DNA of 64,000 nt from NCBI GenBank assembly GCA_010405405.1, contig MU004231.1, positions 3,032,401 to 3,096,400 of the forward strand, written 5' to 3'. This document shows, one piece after another, positions 12,262 through 22,927 of this stretch. The notes under the pieces are model-generated. The model did not search any database. It saw only the letters and a program-made list of their open reading frames with translations, and had not been told where the DNA came from. The DNA is from Microthyrium microscopicum. Lineage: Eukaryota; Ascomycota; Dothideomycetes; Microthyriales; Microthyriaceae. Made by a program: the position numbers and the translations under genes. The number at the start of each line of letters is the position of its first letter. Within the stretch, counting starts at the first letter, position 1.

Positions 12262-13663
12262 ATGTATAGGTTATTCCAGACTTTGTTGCTCCTTGTGCCT
12301 TTAGTACATGGAATCGATGCCAATGAAGGTCAAGAGCTCCAGGCTTTAGCCCCTGAAGGAGTGGAATCTACGCAAGATATCGAAAGTCAGTCCGTCAGTC
12401 AAATCGAGCTACAACAAGAGCGCAGATATGGAAGAGTTTGGCAGCCGAAAGTCGGAGAGCCATTTCAGATAGTTCTTTCGGGGAAGATTCTTGCCGATCG
12501 GAGGAATGGACCTATTGATCCTTCGAAGTATCCAATCTTCGACATTGATTTGTTCGATACCGACAGAAACACTATCAAAGAGCTCAAACGACAAGGGAAG
12601 AAGGTGATATGCTACTTCAGTGCTGGGACATCAGAGGACTGGCGACCGGATATCAATCAATTCAATACATCACACATGGGCGCACACTTACCACTATGGC
12701 CAGGCGAGAGGTGGCTGGATATCAGGCAGAAAGAGGTTCTCAAAATTCAAAAGAAGCGGATACGAATGGCCGCACAAAAAGGCTGTGATGCTGTGGACCC
12801 AGACAACGTTGGTAAGTAACTTCAAGATTCCACCTTTCCTTCAATATTGACAGGCACAAGATGGGTTCGACAACGAGAATGGAGGTGGATTCAAACCTCC
12901 TCTCACTCCGAAAGACACTATCAAGTTCATGCGCCACCTATCCACCTACTCGCGTCGACACGGAATGTCCATTGGTCTGAAGAACGCAGTCTCAGTCATG
13001 CCTAAACTCGAGAAATACGTTCAGTTCGCTGTCAACGAAGAATGCATCACTGAAGACGAATGCGAAAAGTACGATTCCTTCATGTCGCCCAAAAGGCACC
13101 GAGGCAAGCCAGTCTTCCACATCGAATACATCAGACATCAGCAAGTGTTTGCTCTCGGTGACAACCCAGGAAAAGCACCATCTCCACGGCGCATTGGTTG
13201 GAATATCTGGCACCCAAAGCTGAGAAATATGACCCAGCCTCAACTTCGCTACCAACTTTGTGCTCAACATCAACCCAAAGTGGGCAATAAAATGTCCACT
13301 GACATCAAAGTTTTAGCCCTTGACGGCTGGATCATGTCTTGCAATGGAGAAGTCTGGGAGACAAAGTCAGGCCCACCGACCAAAAAGACCAGAGCTCGAT
13401 ATATCACCAGAACGGCTAGCAATTTGACTGTCGACATGGAAGCTGAGGGCGATCTTCCGGCGCACCCGTCTGTCCTAGGTGAGAAAGATTTGGACTTTGA
13501 TCACGAGCTGGAGGCCGAATTGGACCAGGAACTTGCTGGCTTCAATATGACCAGTACAAGGAAAGGTGCGAAGAAGGACAAGATAGAATCGGCTTGGCTA
13601 GACGAGCAGCAGGACGATTGGGACGCTGAGATAGAGGAGGAGATGAACGAGTTCCGGCGTTGA
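12262..13663 (+). CDS. Secreted glycoside hydrolase family 114-like protein
   Basis: Two exons (12262-12811 and 12861-13663) give about 450 aa. The ATG at 12262 is preferred because it directly precedes a signal peptide (MYRLFQTLLLLVPLVHG). The acceptor at 12860 was chosen over the one at 12853 because it restores AVDPDNVDGFDNENGG, the Asp-rich core of GH114 / DUF297 TIM barrels. VFHIEYI later supplies a conserved Glu. Family members include endo-alpha-1,4-polygalactosaminidases that cut galactosaminogalactan. The last 110 or so residues beyond the barrel are unusual: strongly acidic and ending EEEMNEFRR. The protein is presumed extracellular or wall-associated. Its substrate is inferred from the family only. 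Confidence 0.85.
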
Positions 13664-13994
13664 GCGTCTTGATCCCAGCATTATTGACATTGTCACTGTA
13701 TATACAAACTGCGCATAGCATGGAGCTGATGAGACAATGAACAATTCGAAATCTACATCCATTTTGATGGGGCCTGTGAAGATGAGTATGCCCCGGAAAC
13801 GTTTATATATTACCGGTGATAATCTAGTCCAACATTCTAGTAATCAAACAAGGTATCGTACAGTTCTATGCTCTTTCTCGAGATTGCATACCGTGCTTGT
13901 GTGCTCATCATTTGATCTCGTCAAACGCTTTTGCAAAGTAGCGGTCATGCCGGATATAAACCAAGCAAGCTTTCCAACTCTAGTGTGCCACTAT
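13664..13994. other. Convergent 3' ends of GH114 gene and vrg4
   Basis: About 330 bp between two convergent stop codons. Nothing coding was found, and it is likely shared 3' untranslated sequence. Confidence 0.5.
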
Positions 13995-15381
13995 TCATCT
14001 GAGGCTGTCTCTGTTACTTTGACTGCTAGAGCTTATCGGAGCAGTAGTGGGTAAAATCCCTTGTAGACCTTGCTTCGCCTTTTGTTGAGCTTTTGCTATG
14101 GCATAAACCACTCCGCTGGCGAACCCAACAAATATCGCTGATACACTGGGAATAGTGATTGGTGCATCAAAGAAAACTAGGCCTGAAATAGCGAGAGGCA
14201 GTTTGTTCAATGCGCCAACCATGGAGTACGTTGTAGATGACGTTACTCTAATGCACCAGGCTGTACAGTACGAAATGAAAATGGATGCGACTCCTGTGAA
14301 AATCATGGCAGAAATTATAGCTGATCGAGAAACAGCTGGAAAGTTCTTTGCAACGTTTACCGCAGACCAATCCTCGGCTATCAAAGAGGTAGCAAGTAGG
14401 ACCGGAATGGTCAGAAGGTTGTTGTAAAACATAGCTATATACTGTTAGCGTTGCCTGGAGGGTCAAGTGTGAATTTACTCACAGTCAAAGTCAGAGAAAT
14501 TAGTCACCTTAATACGCTTGCGCATGAGAAGGATATATGAAGCTTGAGCCAGACAGTTCCCGAACATCCACATGTAACCAGTATGAAGGGTAGCTAGCTG
14601 ATCATGAGCTTTCCCGGAGTTGCTATCGTTTGCATCGAGAGCGTGCTTGATATCGGCCCAGGCAGCAATGAGCGAAGAAAACACCATCAGTCCAAAAGAG
14701 AACAAGGTCATGGGAGTAATCGACGCTCCGAACCAGAGCACTTCTCCGTAGGCGATGACAATAATCGTCAAGTTTTTGAAGATGGTGTAAACAGGAATCG
14801 AAAGATACTTGAGGGCCTTGATTCCTGTGTAAATCACTACATTCTGTTAGTGAGAAGCTTGCGCTACAGTGACGCGTTGGAGCAAGCATTGACTGATAGA
14901 ACCTACTGGCGATGAGAAGTAATGATACCGGGTACCCTACAGAAACAGGTCAGCTGATGAATTGTTCAATTTTGAATCAGTCAGCTACATTTCTTAGCTT
15001 CAGAGACTTTGAAGTCCCGATAGCTGATCAGTTTGGCTGATTTACATATTTCAATAGCCGCGACGCATACAATAGCCTATGGTTTGGATCAGTGTGTGCT
15101 TCGTGCCAACGAATGAATTGGATGCTTCGTACCTGTACAGCCAAAAGGAAAAAAGTGAGATTGTAGTCTGGAAAAGAAACAATGTACTTGTTGGCGACAG
15201 TCATTAAGATAGACGCAGCGCAATAACTGAGGACAGGAAATATGGGCTTGTCGAGGGTGCTTCGCCAATCTGACGACGATGGCCTTGGTGGTGGCATAGA
15301 TCGGCTGTCGTCAACCTCAAATTGATCCATCCTTCCTTGCTCTTCATCCAACATCAACCTTTGCCTCTCTTCCTCCGACAT
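13995..15381 (-). CDS. vrg4: Golgi GDP-mannose transporter
   Basis: Five exons on the minus strand (15381-15133, 15076-14989, 14936-14907, 14836-14483, 14434-13995) give 386 aa. The protein is a drug/metabolite-superfamily nucleotide-sugar transporter with about ten membrane segments. It carries both GDP-mannose-binding signatures of the Vrg4 group: FYNNLLTIP at the start of the last exon and GALNKLP further on. The third exon is only 30 nt; its donor was chosen so that the junction gives [20 protein letters not shown], the conserved loop. The N-terminus is cytosolic and hydrophilic, and the C-terminus is Ser-rich. It imports GDP-mannose into the Golgi lumen for mannan and glycoprotein synthesis and is normally essential. 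Confidence 0.95.
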
Positions 15382-16034
15382 GATGGAGCAGCAAAGCCTT
15401 TCTTCTACTCAACTTGCTGATGACAAGCTACCAAATGCTGAGCGCGTGGCTACCGTAGGCTAGGACTCAAAGCAAATGCGACCCACGCAGCAAGATACGT
15501 CGGAGCTGCTTCGAAGCTAGAAAACCCAATGTAGTAAAGACTCCTGCAACATGAAATGGCAGTTATTAATTACGAATGCTTGATGATGTGGTGGAATAGT
15601 AGATGTTGAAGTTCAAATTGGGTTCAGGGGTTGAAGATAATCGGCCGAAGCCCCCAAATAAAGCAATCCTTACAAGGCCCTCAAACACGTGACCTATATA
15701 TCGCTTCGATTTCCATTTCTTATTATGCGTCCCGTTTGATAGATTTATGAACATATTTTTCCTTGAGATAATAAAATATGAGTACATTGCCGAAAGCCGA
15801 CGCACTCGATAAAAAAGAAAGACGCAGATGGGGAGCATAGCGCTTGCTGGGAGCAGCAACGTGTCAGCCTTGCTAGCCTTGCGCTGGTTAAAAGTGACCA
15901 ATCGTATCTCACTTATGGTGCTCACTATCGTACCATCTGATTCTTAAGAATTTTGCCCTTCAACCTCCCACTCTGATCTTGCGTCTTCAGCTACAACACC
16001 ATAAATAATCCACATTGAAATCAAACCAAATATC
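15382..16034. promoter_or_regulatory. Divergent promoter region between vrg4 and rtf2
   Basis: About 650 bp separates two divergent start codons, so both promoters should lie here. A CACGTGAC element (E-box core at 15686-15691) stands near the middle; such sites are bound by bHLH factors in fungi. No coding sequence was found. The regulatory role of the E-box is inference. Confidence 0.45.
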
Positions 16035-16928
16035 ATGGGTAATGATGGAGGCTCGATTCCGAAAAGGGGCGAACTGGTCACCGAAGCAGCCAAAGACCCT
16101 ACCGCCGCTCAATTGAAAGAAACCATCCTCGAGAAGCAAGGCTATCTCTGGACCACCGACCCTCTCAAAAACGAAGCGCTTCGTCCGCCGATCGTATCGG
16201 ACTGCACCGGTAGACTGTACAACAAAGAGTCCATCCTTGAATTCCTCCTACCATCCGATGACCCAGATGCGCCCCACAAGAAAGCCGAGATGGAAAAGAT
16301 CCTTGGTGGGACAGTCAAGAGCTTGCGTGACATCGTAGAAGTCAAGTTCGAAGCCGATTCTCAAGACGGGAACAAGTGGATTTGTCCCATCACAGGGAAA
16401 CCACTGGGGCCTGCGAGTAAAGCTGTATACTTAGTGCCTTGCGGACACGCGTTTTCAGAATCAGTTGTCAAAGAGGTGACGGAAGAGAAGTGTCTGCAGT
16501 GCAATGAAGCATATGCACCGAATGACGCTATTGCGATTCTTCCAGTATCTGAAACTGAGAATGCGCGCTTAACATTGCGAATCAAGATTTTGAAGGAGAA
16601 AGGTCTGACGCATTCTTTAAAAAAGGCCGCTGGGGGCAAGAAACGGAAGAAGAACGTCGACATGGATGGCGAAAAAGTCCCTCAACTAGTCAAGACTGAT
16701 GATGCCAAAAATTCGAAGAAGGACAAGATGGCAATCAAGAACTCTAGCACCGCCTCACTAACGGCAAAGGTTCTGGAAGAACAAGAGGAACGTAACAAGA
16801 AGCGGAAAATGCAAAAGAACGACAACCTCACAAGCCTTTTCACTCCGAAGGAGCGGGCTCATAACGCCGGAAAGAAGAACGACTTCTTCACTCGAGGGTT
16901 TTCCATTCCAGGCCAAGGCAAAGGATGA
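16035..16928 (+). CDS. rtf2: Rtf2-family replication termination / splicing factor
   Basis: Single exon, 297 aa. The N-terminal MGNDGGSIPKRGELV is the invariant start of Rtf2 proteins. The central part holds a degenerate RING-like fold: WICPITGKP, then LVPCGHAFS, then CLQCNEAY, spaced as in the family. The C-terminal third is Lys-rich and nuclear-looking, ending in FTPKERAHNAGKKNDFFTRG. In fission yeast, Rtf2 stabilises paused replication forks; elsewhere it is linked to splicing and to proteasomal fork regulation. Length matches other fungal members. Confidence 0.95.
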   Translation: MGNDGGSIPKRGELVTEAAKDPTAAQLKETILEKQGYLWTTDPLKNEALRPPIVSDCTGRLYNKESILEFLLPSDDPDAPHKKAEMEKILGGTVKSLRDIVEVKFEADSQDGNKWICPITGKPLGPASKAVYLVPCGHAFSESVVKEVTEEKCLQCNEAYAPNDAIAILPVSETENARLTLRIKILKEKGLTHSLKKAAGGKKRKKNVDMDGEKVPQLVKTDDAKNSKKDKMAIKNSSTASLTAKVLEEQEERNKKRKMQKNDNLTSLFTPKERAHNAGKKNDFFTRGFSIPGQGKG

Positions 16929-16954
16929 AATGCAGTCATATTGTCTAAAGTGTC

Positions 16955-18422
16955 CTAGTCTATCTTTGTTCGACCAAATACTTTGACTGAAGCATTCGGG
17001 CCTGTATGTTTTCGATGAAATGCTTTGATCAATCCAACTAAATGGGAGCTTGCCGCCACCAAAACAAGAAAGTGGAAAATTTGATGGGAAGAGAAGAACA
17101 GATCAAAGTTCCCCGGCCAGTATTTTTCTGGAGTACGAGCAGCATACAATAATGCACCAGATATATACGCCACTCCTTCGAGCAGCAGCCATTTCAATGA
17201 GATGTGTCTATCAAGTTCATGCAAGCCAAAGAGCCAGGCTCCGTGAAGGATCGGAAAAACCGCCGACATACCCATGCTTATGAACAAGCCCGCTCGGAAG
17301 GCGCGCCATTCCGGGGTTCTGAAAGACGGCGAAATGCTCGCATAGGCCGTTGCAAGGCCAATCGTTGTTATCTAGTATGCTGTTAGTCGAGTAGCTCCTT
17401 GGGTGTTTCTAAACTGCGATGGCTACCATCGCTTTTTCTCAAAAGACAATATACTCTATTGCCCATTGAAGCTGGATTAATAAGCATGTTGGCTTTGTAG
17501 ACAACGATGGCAGTTAGATATGCTATGGGATGACGACAATCGTTGTCTGCTGAATAGTAGATATGGGTTGGATATATCTTACCATTGTCCAATATACTTT
17601 GATCAAGTCAGTCCTTTCTTGAAACCCATACAGAATGCTTGGGATGAATGAACCCCAAATCAACAAAACAATGCCCAGGTAGTCCAACTGATTTCCGAAC
17701 TTAGCGATGGGATCGGAGTGATTTGAGAAGAGGTGAAAGAGTCCACTGAAGGACAGGCAACCGATGGCACCTATCATTTGTCAATATAGGACTCAGTTAT
17801 CCGATGGAATAGAAGCCATCAAGCCATCAAGCCAGTTTGAAATATTTTAATATAATCGAGACAGTGTCAAAGCTTGCAGGCGGGACGTCTCTCTTTCGGG
17901 AGCTCTCACCAAGAAAGAAGCAGCTCATAGCGACTAGATCTTCCTTGGAAGCTGTCTTGTACTCCTTAGATCTGAAATGTCGACGAACCACTGGCGCCAA
18001 AAGAGCAAATATGATTGCGCCTCCCAGGTGAGAATAGACATTGACAGATTCATTGTGTAGGTAGAAAAGGCTATGCGAGTAAGCGACTGCACATTTTGTT
18101 ATCTTTATTGATTCACCTCCGGAAAGATTCTAGGTATGAATCTGACTGAGGACGGTATCCGCTTAGAATTGCCGGATTGTCTAAGTCTGTCAGTATAAAA
18201 TATGACATCTCGCAGTCTTTGGTAGTAGATATAATGCCGCCCTGATACTCAATGGCTGCTCGCTAGAGTAGGATAGCATCGGGCAATATATTACACAGCG
18301 CTCGAATCCAAATGATTGTTGGAAACTCTACCTCTTTGCCAATGCTCTATTTCCTCATAAATGACGACGAACTCTCCCCATTCGACCTTCAAAGTTTCCC
18401 TTACTTCTTTCCAGCCAAACAT
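16955..18422 (-). CDS. PAQR / hemolysin-III family seven-TM protein (Izh-like)
   Basis: Five exons on the minus strand (18422-18332, 18186-18117, 18070-17910, 17770-17583, 17371-16955) give 308 aa. An in-frame stop just upstream of ATGTTTGGC fixes the start. The reading gives the PAQR hallmarks in order: DNPAILSGYRPQS, SLFYLHNESVNVYSHL, SGLFHLFSNHS, and near the C-terminus FFSSHQIFHF with the HxxxH zinc ligands. Fungal Izh proteins are membrane proteins linked to zinc and lipid homeostasis and are related to adiponectin receptors, which hydrolyse ceramide. The stop codon lies only 27 bp from that of rtf2, convergent with it. Confidence 0.92.
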
Positions 18423-18709
18423 TCTGACACGTTGTCAATTTCTATATCATGGTTCCATGCTCTTGAGTCTCGACTGCCAAATGCTTCGTGGTTGTAGGAA
18501 GGTGAAGTGGTAATGGTGAAAGTAGCGGATCCCGAGGGTATTTCAAGCACGGCTTCCAACTTCACATGTCAACCACCAACGACTTCCATCACCAAATACG
18601 ATTCGGACTATTTTAACTTATCAGTCGCTTGCAAGTCCAACACTTGCCTTCAATGCTCTAACAGAAGCAATCTTATCTCCTGTCGATCGATCAATCGATT
18701 CGTGATCCA
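18423..18709. promoter_or_regulatory. Short divergent promoter between PAQR gene and SAC3/PCI-like gene
   Basis: Only 287 bp separate the two start codons as modelled, so the two genes probably share a bidirectional promoter. No specific site could be named. Confidence 0.4.
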
Positions 18710-19866
18710 ATGCGCACCTTTGGTCAACCTCCCAACAGTGCCTCAGATCGACCAGTTCATGATGAGCGGAAACCATCATGGACTTCTCGTCGGGGTCCAT
18801 CGGGAAGTTCTTGGAGTCGGCTACGACCAGCGCCTATCTTGAAGGAACCACTCGCGGAGTTTGGGTTCGTCTCTAAGGGTGAAACACGGTAAATCAAGCT
18901 CCCGCTCAACATCAAGTACTCTACGAAGCACGGAATATAGCTAACTGCCCCGCAAGACTCCTAAACTTCAAGAATCAAGAAAGCTACTTCCGCACAATCT
19001 TCGAACGCTACATGCAATTCTGCCACACCTCCCGCGCAGACCTCGCCCACGAATTCGAAAAACTCGCCCTCACAACCACACCAGCCCCCTCGCGTATCGC
19101 CATAGCGGCAGCAGCCCACCATGCCTCCTCCTCCACATCCTCGTCACGAGCACCATCATCAACCCAAGATCGCCCAACAATAGCGAGTGATGCTGCAACA
19201 ACAGAGCCACCCGCTCCACCACCCTCCTCAACGCCGTCCCCCGAACTGACCCTAATACAAACCGCCATGCGCAAACTCCGCGAAGCAATCCTCGCCTCCC
19301 AGCGCACCGACGACTTTGCGCGCACAACATACCTCTTCATTGCGCGCGCATCCATCCTCTTCCGTTCCTGGGAAGCTTACGTGCCCGCCCTGACACATCT
19401 GATAACGCACCACCATCCGTCCCTGCAAACGGTCAATTCGCCACAAACAAACTCCCCTTTGAGCTCTTCGGAGCTGCAATCGATATCAACATATCAGATC
19501 CTCGACCTAGCTTGCCGGCAACGAGACTTGATGGGCGCCTACACATTACGAGCTGAGAGGAGATTGAAGAACGAACATGTAGATGCTGTGCTGAGGGCGC
19601 TAGTGAGGGATGAATGGGGCGCGTTTTGGAAAGCTGGAGAACGGGTGGATGGGTATGTGAGGGCCGTCATGGCTTGGGCGGAAGAGGGTGTACGCGTGCA
19701 TGCGTTGAAGTGTGTGGCGCGGACGTATTTTGTGGTGGAGAGGGAGTACGTTGAAAAATGTGCAGGAAGGAGTTGGGAGGCATTGGTGGAAGAGGGAGTT
19801 GGCTGGGAGTTGGAGACTGTCGGGGGAAAGGAGATGGTGGTTGTTAGACGAGCAAAGGCGAAGTAA
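18710..19866 (+). CDS. SAC3/GANP- and CSN8/Rpn12-type helical protein
   Basis: Two exons (18710-18888 and 18957-19866) give 362 aa. The N-terminus is a basic, Ser/Pro-rich tail. After the intron the protein is helical. Stretches such as LREAILASQRTDDFARTTY, YQILDLACRQRDL, VLRALVRDEWGAFW and AEEGVRVHALKCV fit the SAC3/GANP and CSN8_PSD8_EIF3K helical repeats found in mRNA-export and proteasome or signalosome subunits. A low-complexity Ala/Ser/Pro stretch (about residues 95-150) interrupts the domain. Which complex it joins cannot be told from sequence. The first 59 codons are less certain than the rest, because nothing conserved supports the start. Confidence 0.78.
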
Positions 19867-20394
19867 ATGGAGTAGTGGCTGATGAACGAATACGGATTCA
19901 GAAAAAGAAGGATTGAAGATTTATGAGAGGAACACGGCATAATGAGGTATGATATCATGATAAAGAAGTAATGAGCAAAGTTATAGATCAATTCTAATGT
20001 CTATATTCACCACCATCAGACTCAAGAGTCTTGAAACTCTCTGGATATCACCCAAGCCTGACGAGAAATACGCTTTATTTTTCTTTCATAGTTATGATCA
20101 GAATGGAAACCAGATCAGTAGCATTGAAACAACAATGACATAAATCAAAATACCAGCAAGGAGCGACCGAGAAATGAGAAGAAAACGAGCGTGGAAGAGA
20201 GACGCAAACAATCAATGAAGACCTGTCAATATTCTTTTTCCACGACCCCATCCATCTCCAAATCCAGCGTACTCCAATAAAGCAAGCGCTCAACACGTCC
20301 TTATGCAATGTCACACGTCTATGTCCGAACATCCAGCAAGAATTGTACTGATGTTCGTGTTCTCCAATTCCAAATGCTCCATAAACTCGTACTA
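19867..20394. other. Convergent 3' region, SAC3/PCI-like gene and aim21
   Basis: About 530 bp between two convergent stop codons, without a supportable frame. It presumably contains both 3' UTRs and polyadenylation signals. Confidence 0.45.
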
Positions 20395-22927
20395 TCATGC
20401 AGCCGTAGCACTAGCCTTCTCCTCGATAGGCGCATCCTTCTCTTCCGAAGTAACAGGTTCTATTGCTTTCTCAATTTTCGTTTCCGGTTCTGACTCGACA
20501 GGTGTGTCTTCAGCTTTAACCGACTTCTCTGGTTCGGCAGATTTGGTTGGCTCAGTCTTGTTGCCTTTAGTTGGAACAGAAACACTTCCATCCTCATTGA
20601 TTTCCCAGATTGTCACGGCGCTGACAAAAGAAACCTTTGGAGCTGAACGAGGTTGTTCACTAACCGCACCAGCTGGCGATGAGGAAGCGCCAGGTTTTCT
20701 TCTAGACGGACCACGAGCGCGACCTTTCCGAGCGTCCACAAGTGGAGCCTTTTCTTCCTTCTCCTCCTCTTCTTCTTGAGGCTTGGGTACAGCTTGTGGT
20801 CCAGTCTTGAGGCGACTTTCAAGGTCCGTCATAAAAGCTCCACGTAGAGCCGAGATCTTGCTACCAACAGGTCTTGATGGAACAGGTGGCTTCGTCTTAG
20901 GAAACGTCATCTCTTCCTCTGATGTTCTAGATTTAGCACCAGGGCGAACAGGCACTTGAGGTTTTGGTCGTTCAGGAATCGATGGAACACATTTTACTTC
21001 AGTCGGCGACGACTCTTGATCCGGGTTTGACTGATTTTGTTGTTCATGTGACAGCTCGGTTGTATACATGAGAGAATCTGGAGTATCTTCCCAGGTATCT
21101 TGACTTGGGAATCGATGTCTGACCGAAGGACGACCGAGCTTCTTTTCAGACATGATATCCTTATTGAACCCAGTTTTCATTTCCGCTGAAGGTGGTGCCA
21201 ATCTCTGATGCCGGGCCTTCTCAGCCTCCACGCCCTCGAAGATTTCACTCGGTTCGTGTTCAGCTTCTGGTCGAGAGAACTCTTCTATTTGAGGTGTACC
21301 AACGGTCGTTTGGTACTGCATACTTTCAGGAACATCTTCCCAGATATCTTTGCTGGGAAAATGGTGTCTAGGGCCATGTTCTTCTGCTGTTGAGGCTGGT
21401 CTTTTGACTTTGTTATCATCTTCCGGGAACAGTGGTTCATATTCCTTGACATCATCAAGAGGAGTGTTTTCTCGTTCCAAGGGGCTCATTAGACTTCGAT
21501 TGAATTGCTGAGCAGTCGATTGCTGAATACTATTCGATCGACTGTGTGGGCGCGATGGTCCGTCTGGAAGCCAACTTGAACGGCGAGATTCATCAAATTC
21601 GACAGCAGGTGTCATAAATTGACCTTCAGGTCGTTTTGCGACTTCATCTTCGGCCAAAATCGGATGATCAGACTCCTCATGTCTTCCAGCTCCAGAATGA
21701 TGATCTTCCTCGGTTGGTGCGTCAACATGAATGACTTCGTCATTGTCATCAGTATCGCCCCTGCTGAGCTCTGGTCTTTGGGTCTTGGGAAGGCTCATTT
21801 TACGAAGAGGTGACTCGGCATATGTTTGCGAATGTCTTTTATTGGCTGAAGCTGGTCGGGGTGAAGATATGCGATGTGCATATTCATCACTGGCCAAGTA
21901 GCCAATTTCTTCATCCGGAGTGCTGACATTTTGATGAAGATCCTCTAGTAAATTGTTAGTACAACGCAATTGTCTTCCCTCGACTCTACTCACCTAGGCT
22001 GTCGTTTGTATGAACCAGCTTATTGAGCTCAGCACTACTCAAATTGTATTCCTTGCGTTCCATTGGTATTTTAGGACCGTATTCTCCAGCTGCTTCACGA
22101 GCATGAGCCTCTGGATGTTTTTGATACCAGGCCTTTTCGAAAGGATCAACATGATTGACTAGGCCATGGCCATGAAGACCATAGCTACCAGGTGGACCAC
22201 GGAAAACCTCGCGACCACTCTTAGTCCGGTAATGATTTCGCGACTCTATGGGAATATTGGTGCTGGCTGGTTTCGAGGGAACAGCTGATGGTCCTGGAGT
22301 GGGAGCTTGTACATCACCAGCCATACCAAGCAAAGGAACCTGTAAACCGATTTCCGGAATACCCTGCTCGTCCAGTTCTTCGGTTGTGTAGACGCTCGCG
22401 GGACGCGAGCGCTGTTGTTGTGACGAACTTGAGCGTGAAAGCTCGTGGGCTAAGTTGGAATGAGCATGATGGCTGCCACTTTCACTAGCAGGCTTCCCAA
22501 TCCCGACAGCAGCTGCAGAGTTGGAATCGGTGCGGGTCACAGCAGAAATACGCGATTTTGCAGTCGAGACAGGGAGGGAAGCTGTAGGAGCATGAAGTGG
22601 AAGATCTCCTGCTACAGTTTTGGTCTGTTCTGGTCGACCATTGTCACTCGGAGTTTGAGTGGCAGCATATTCAGAGCCTTCTTGGCCAATTGAAGGGAGA
22701 GAAACGCTTGGTGGACGTTCGGGAATGTCTCGAGAAACACTTCTGCTCAGTGAAGAGGGTTGGTTGGATTTGGCATTGTGAAGGAAGGCAGGATCGTTAA
22801 GTGGAGAGCGAGCATAGCTATCGCGGCCTGGAGAAACGGAGCGATTAGAGGAAGGACGGGGAGGAATGAGCGGAATGTCAATGTTCTTGGTGCGAGCAGG
22901 TCGAGCAGGAATAACAGGTTGCGCCAT
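20395..22927 (-). CDS. aim21: Aim21-like actin-regulating, proline-rich protein
   Basis: Two exons on the minus strand (22927-21994 and 21944-20395) give 827 aa; the CTAAC branch and TACTAG acceptor are clear. The protein is almost wholly disordered and rich in Pro, Ser, Glu and Lys. It opens MAQPVIPARPARTKN, followed by IPPRPSSNRSVSPGRDSYARSP, the typical start of fungal Aim21 proteins. PxxP motifs recur (VPVRP, PPVPSRPVGSK) and should bind SH3 domains. In yeast, Aim21 joins Tda2 at actin patches and limits barbed-end assembly during endocytosis. Two copies of a motif FPSxDxWEDxPxS lie about 80 residues apart (about residues 504 and 587). The C-terminus is a Glu/Lys-rich tail. Identification rests on the N-terminus and composition. 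Confidence 0.85.
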
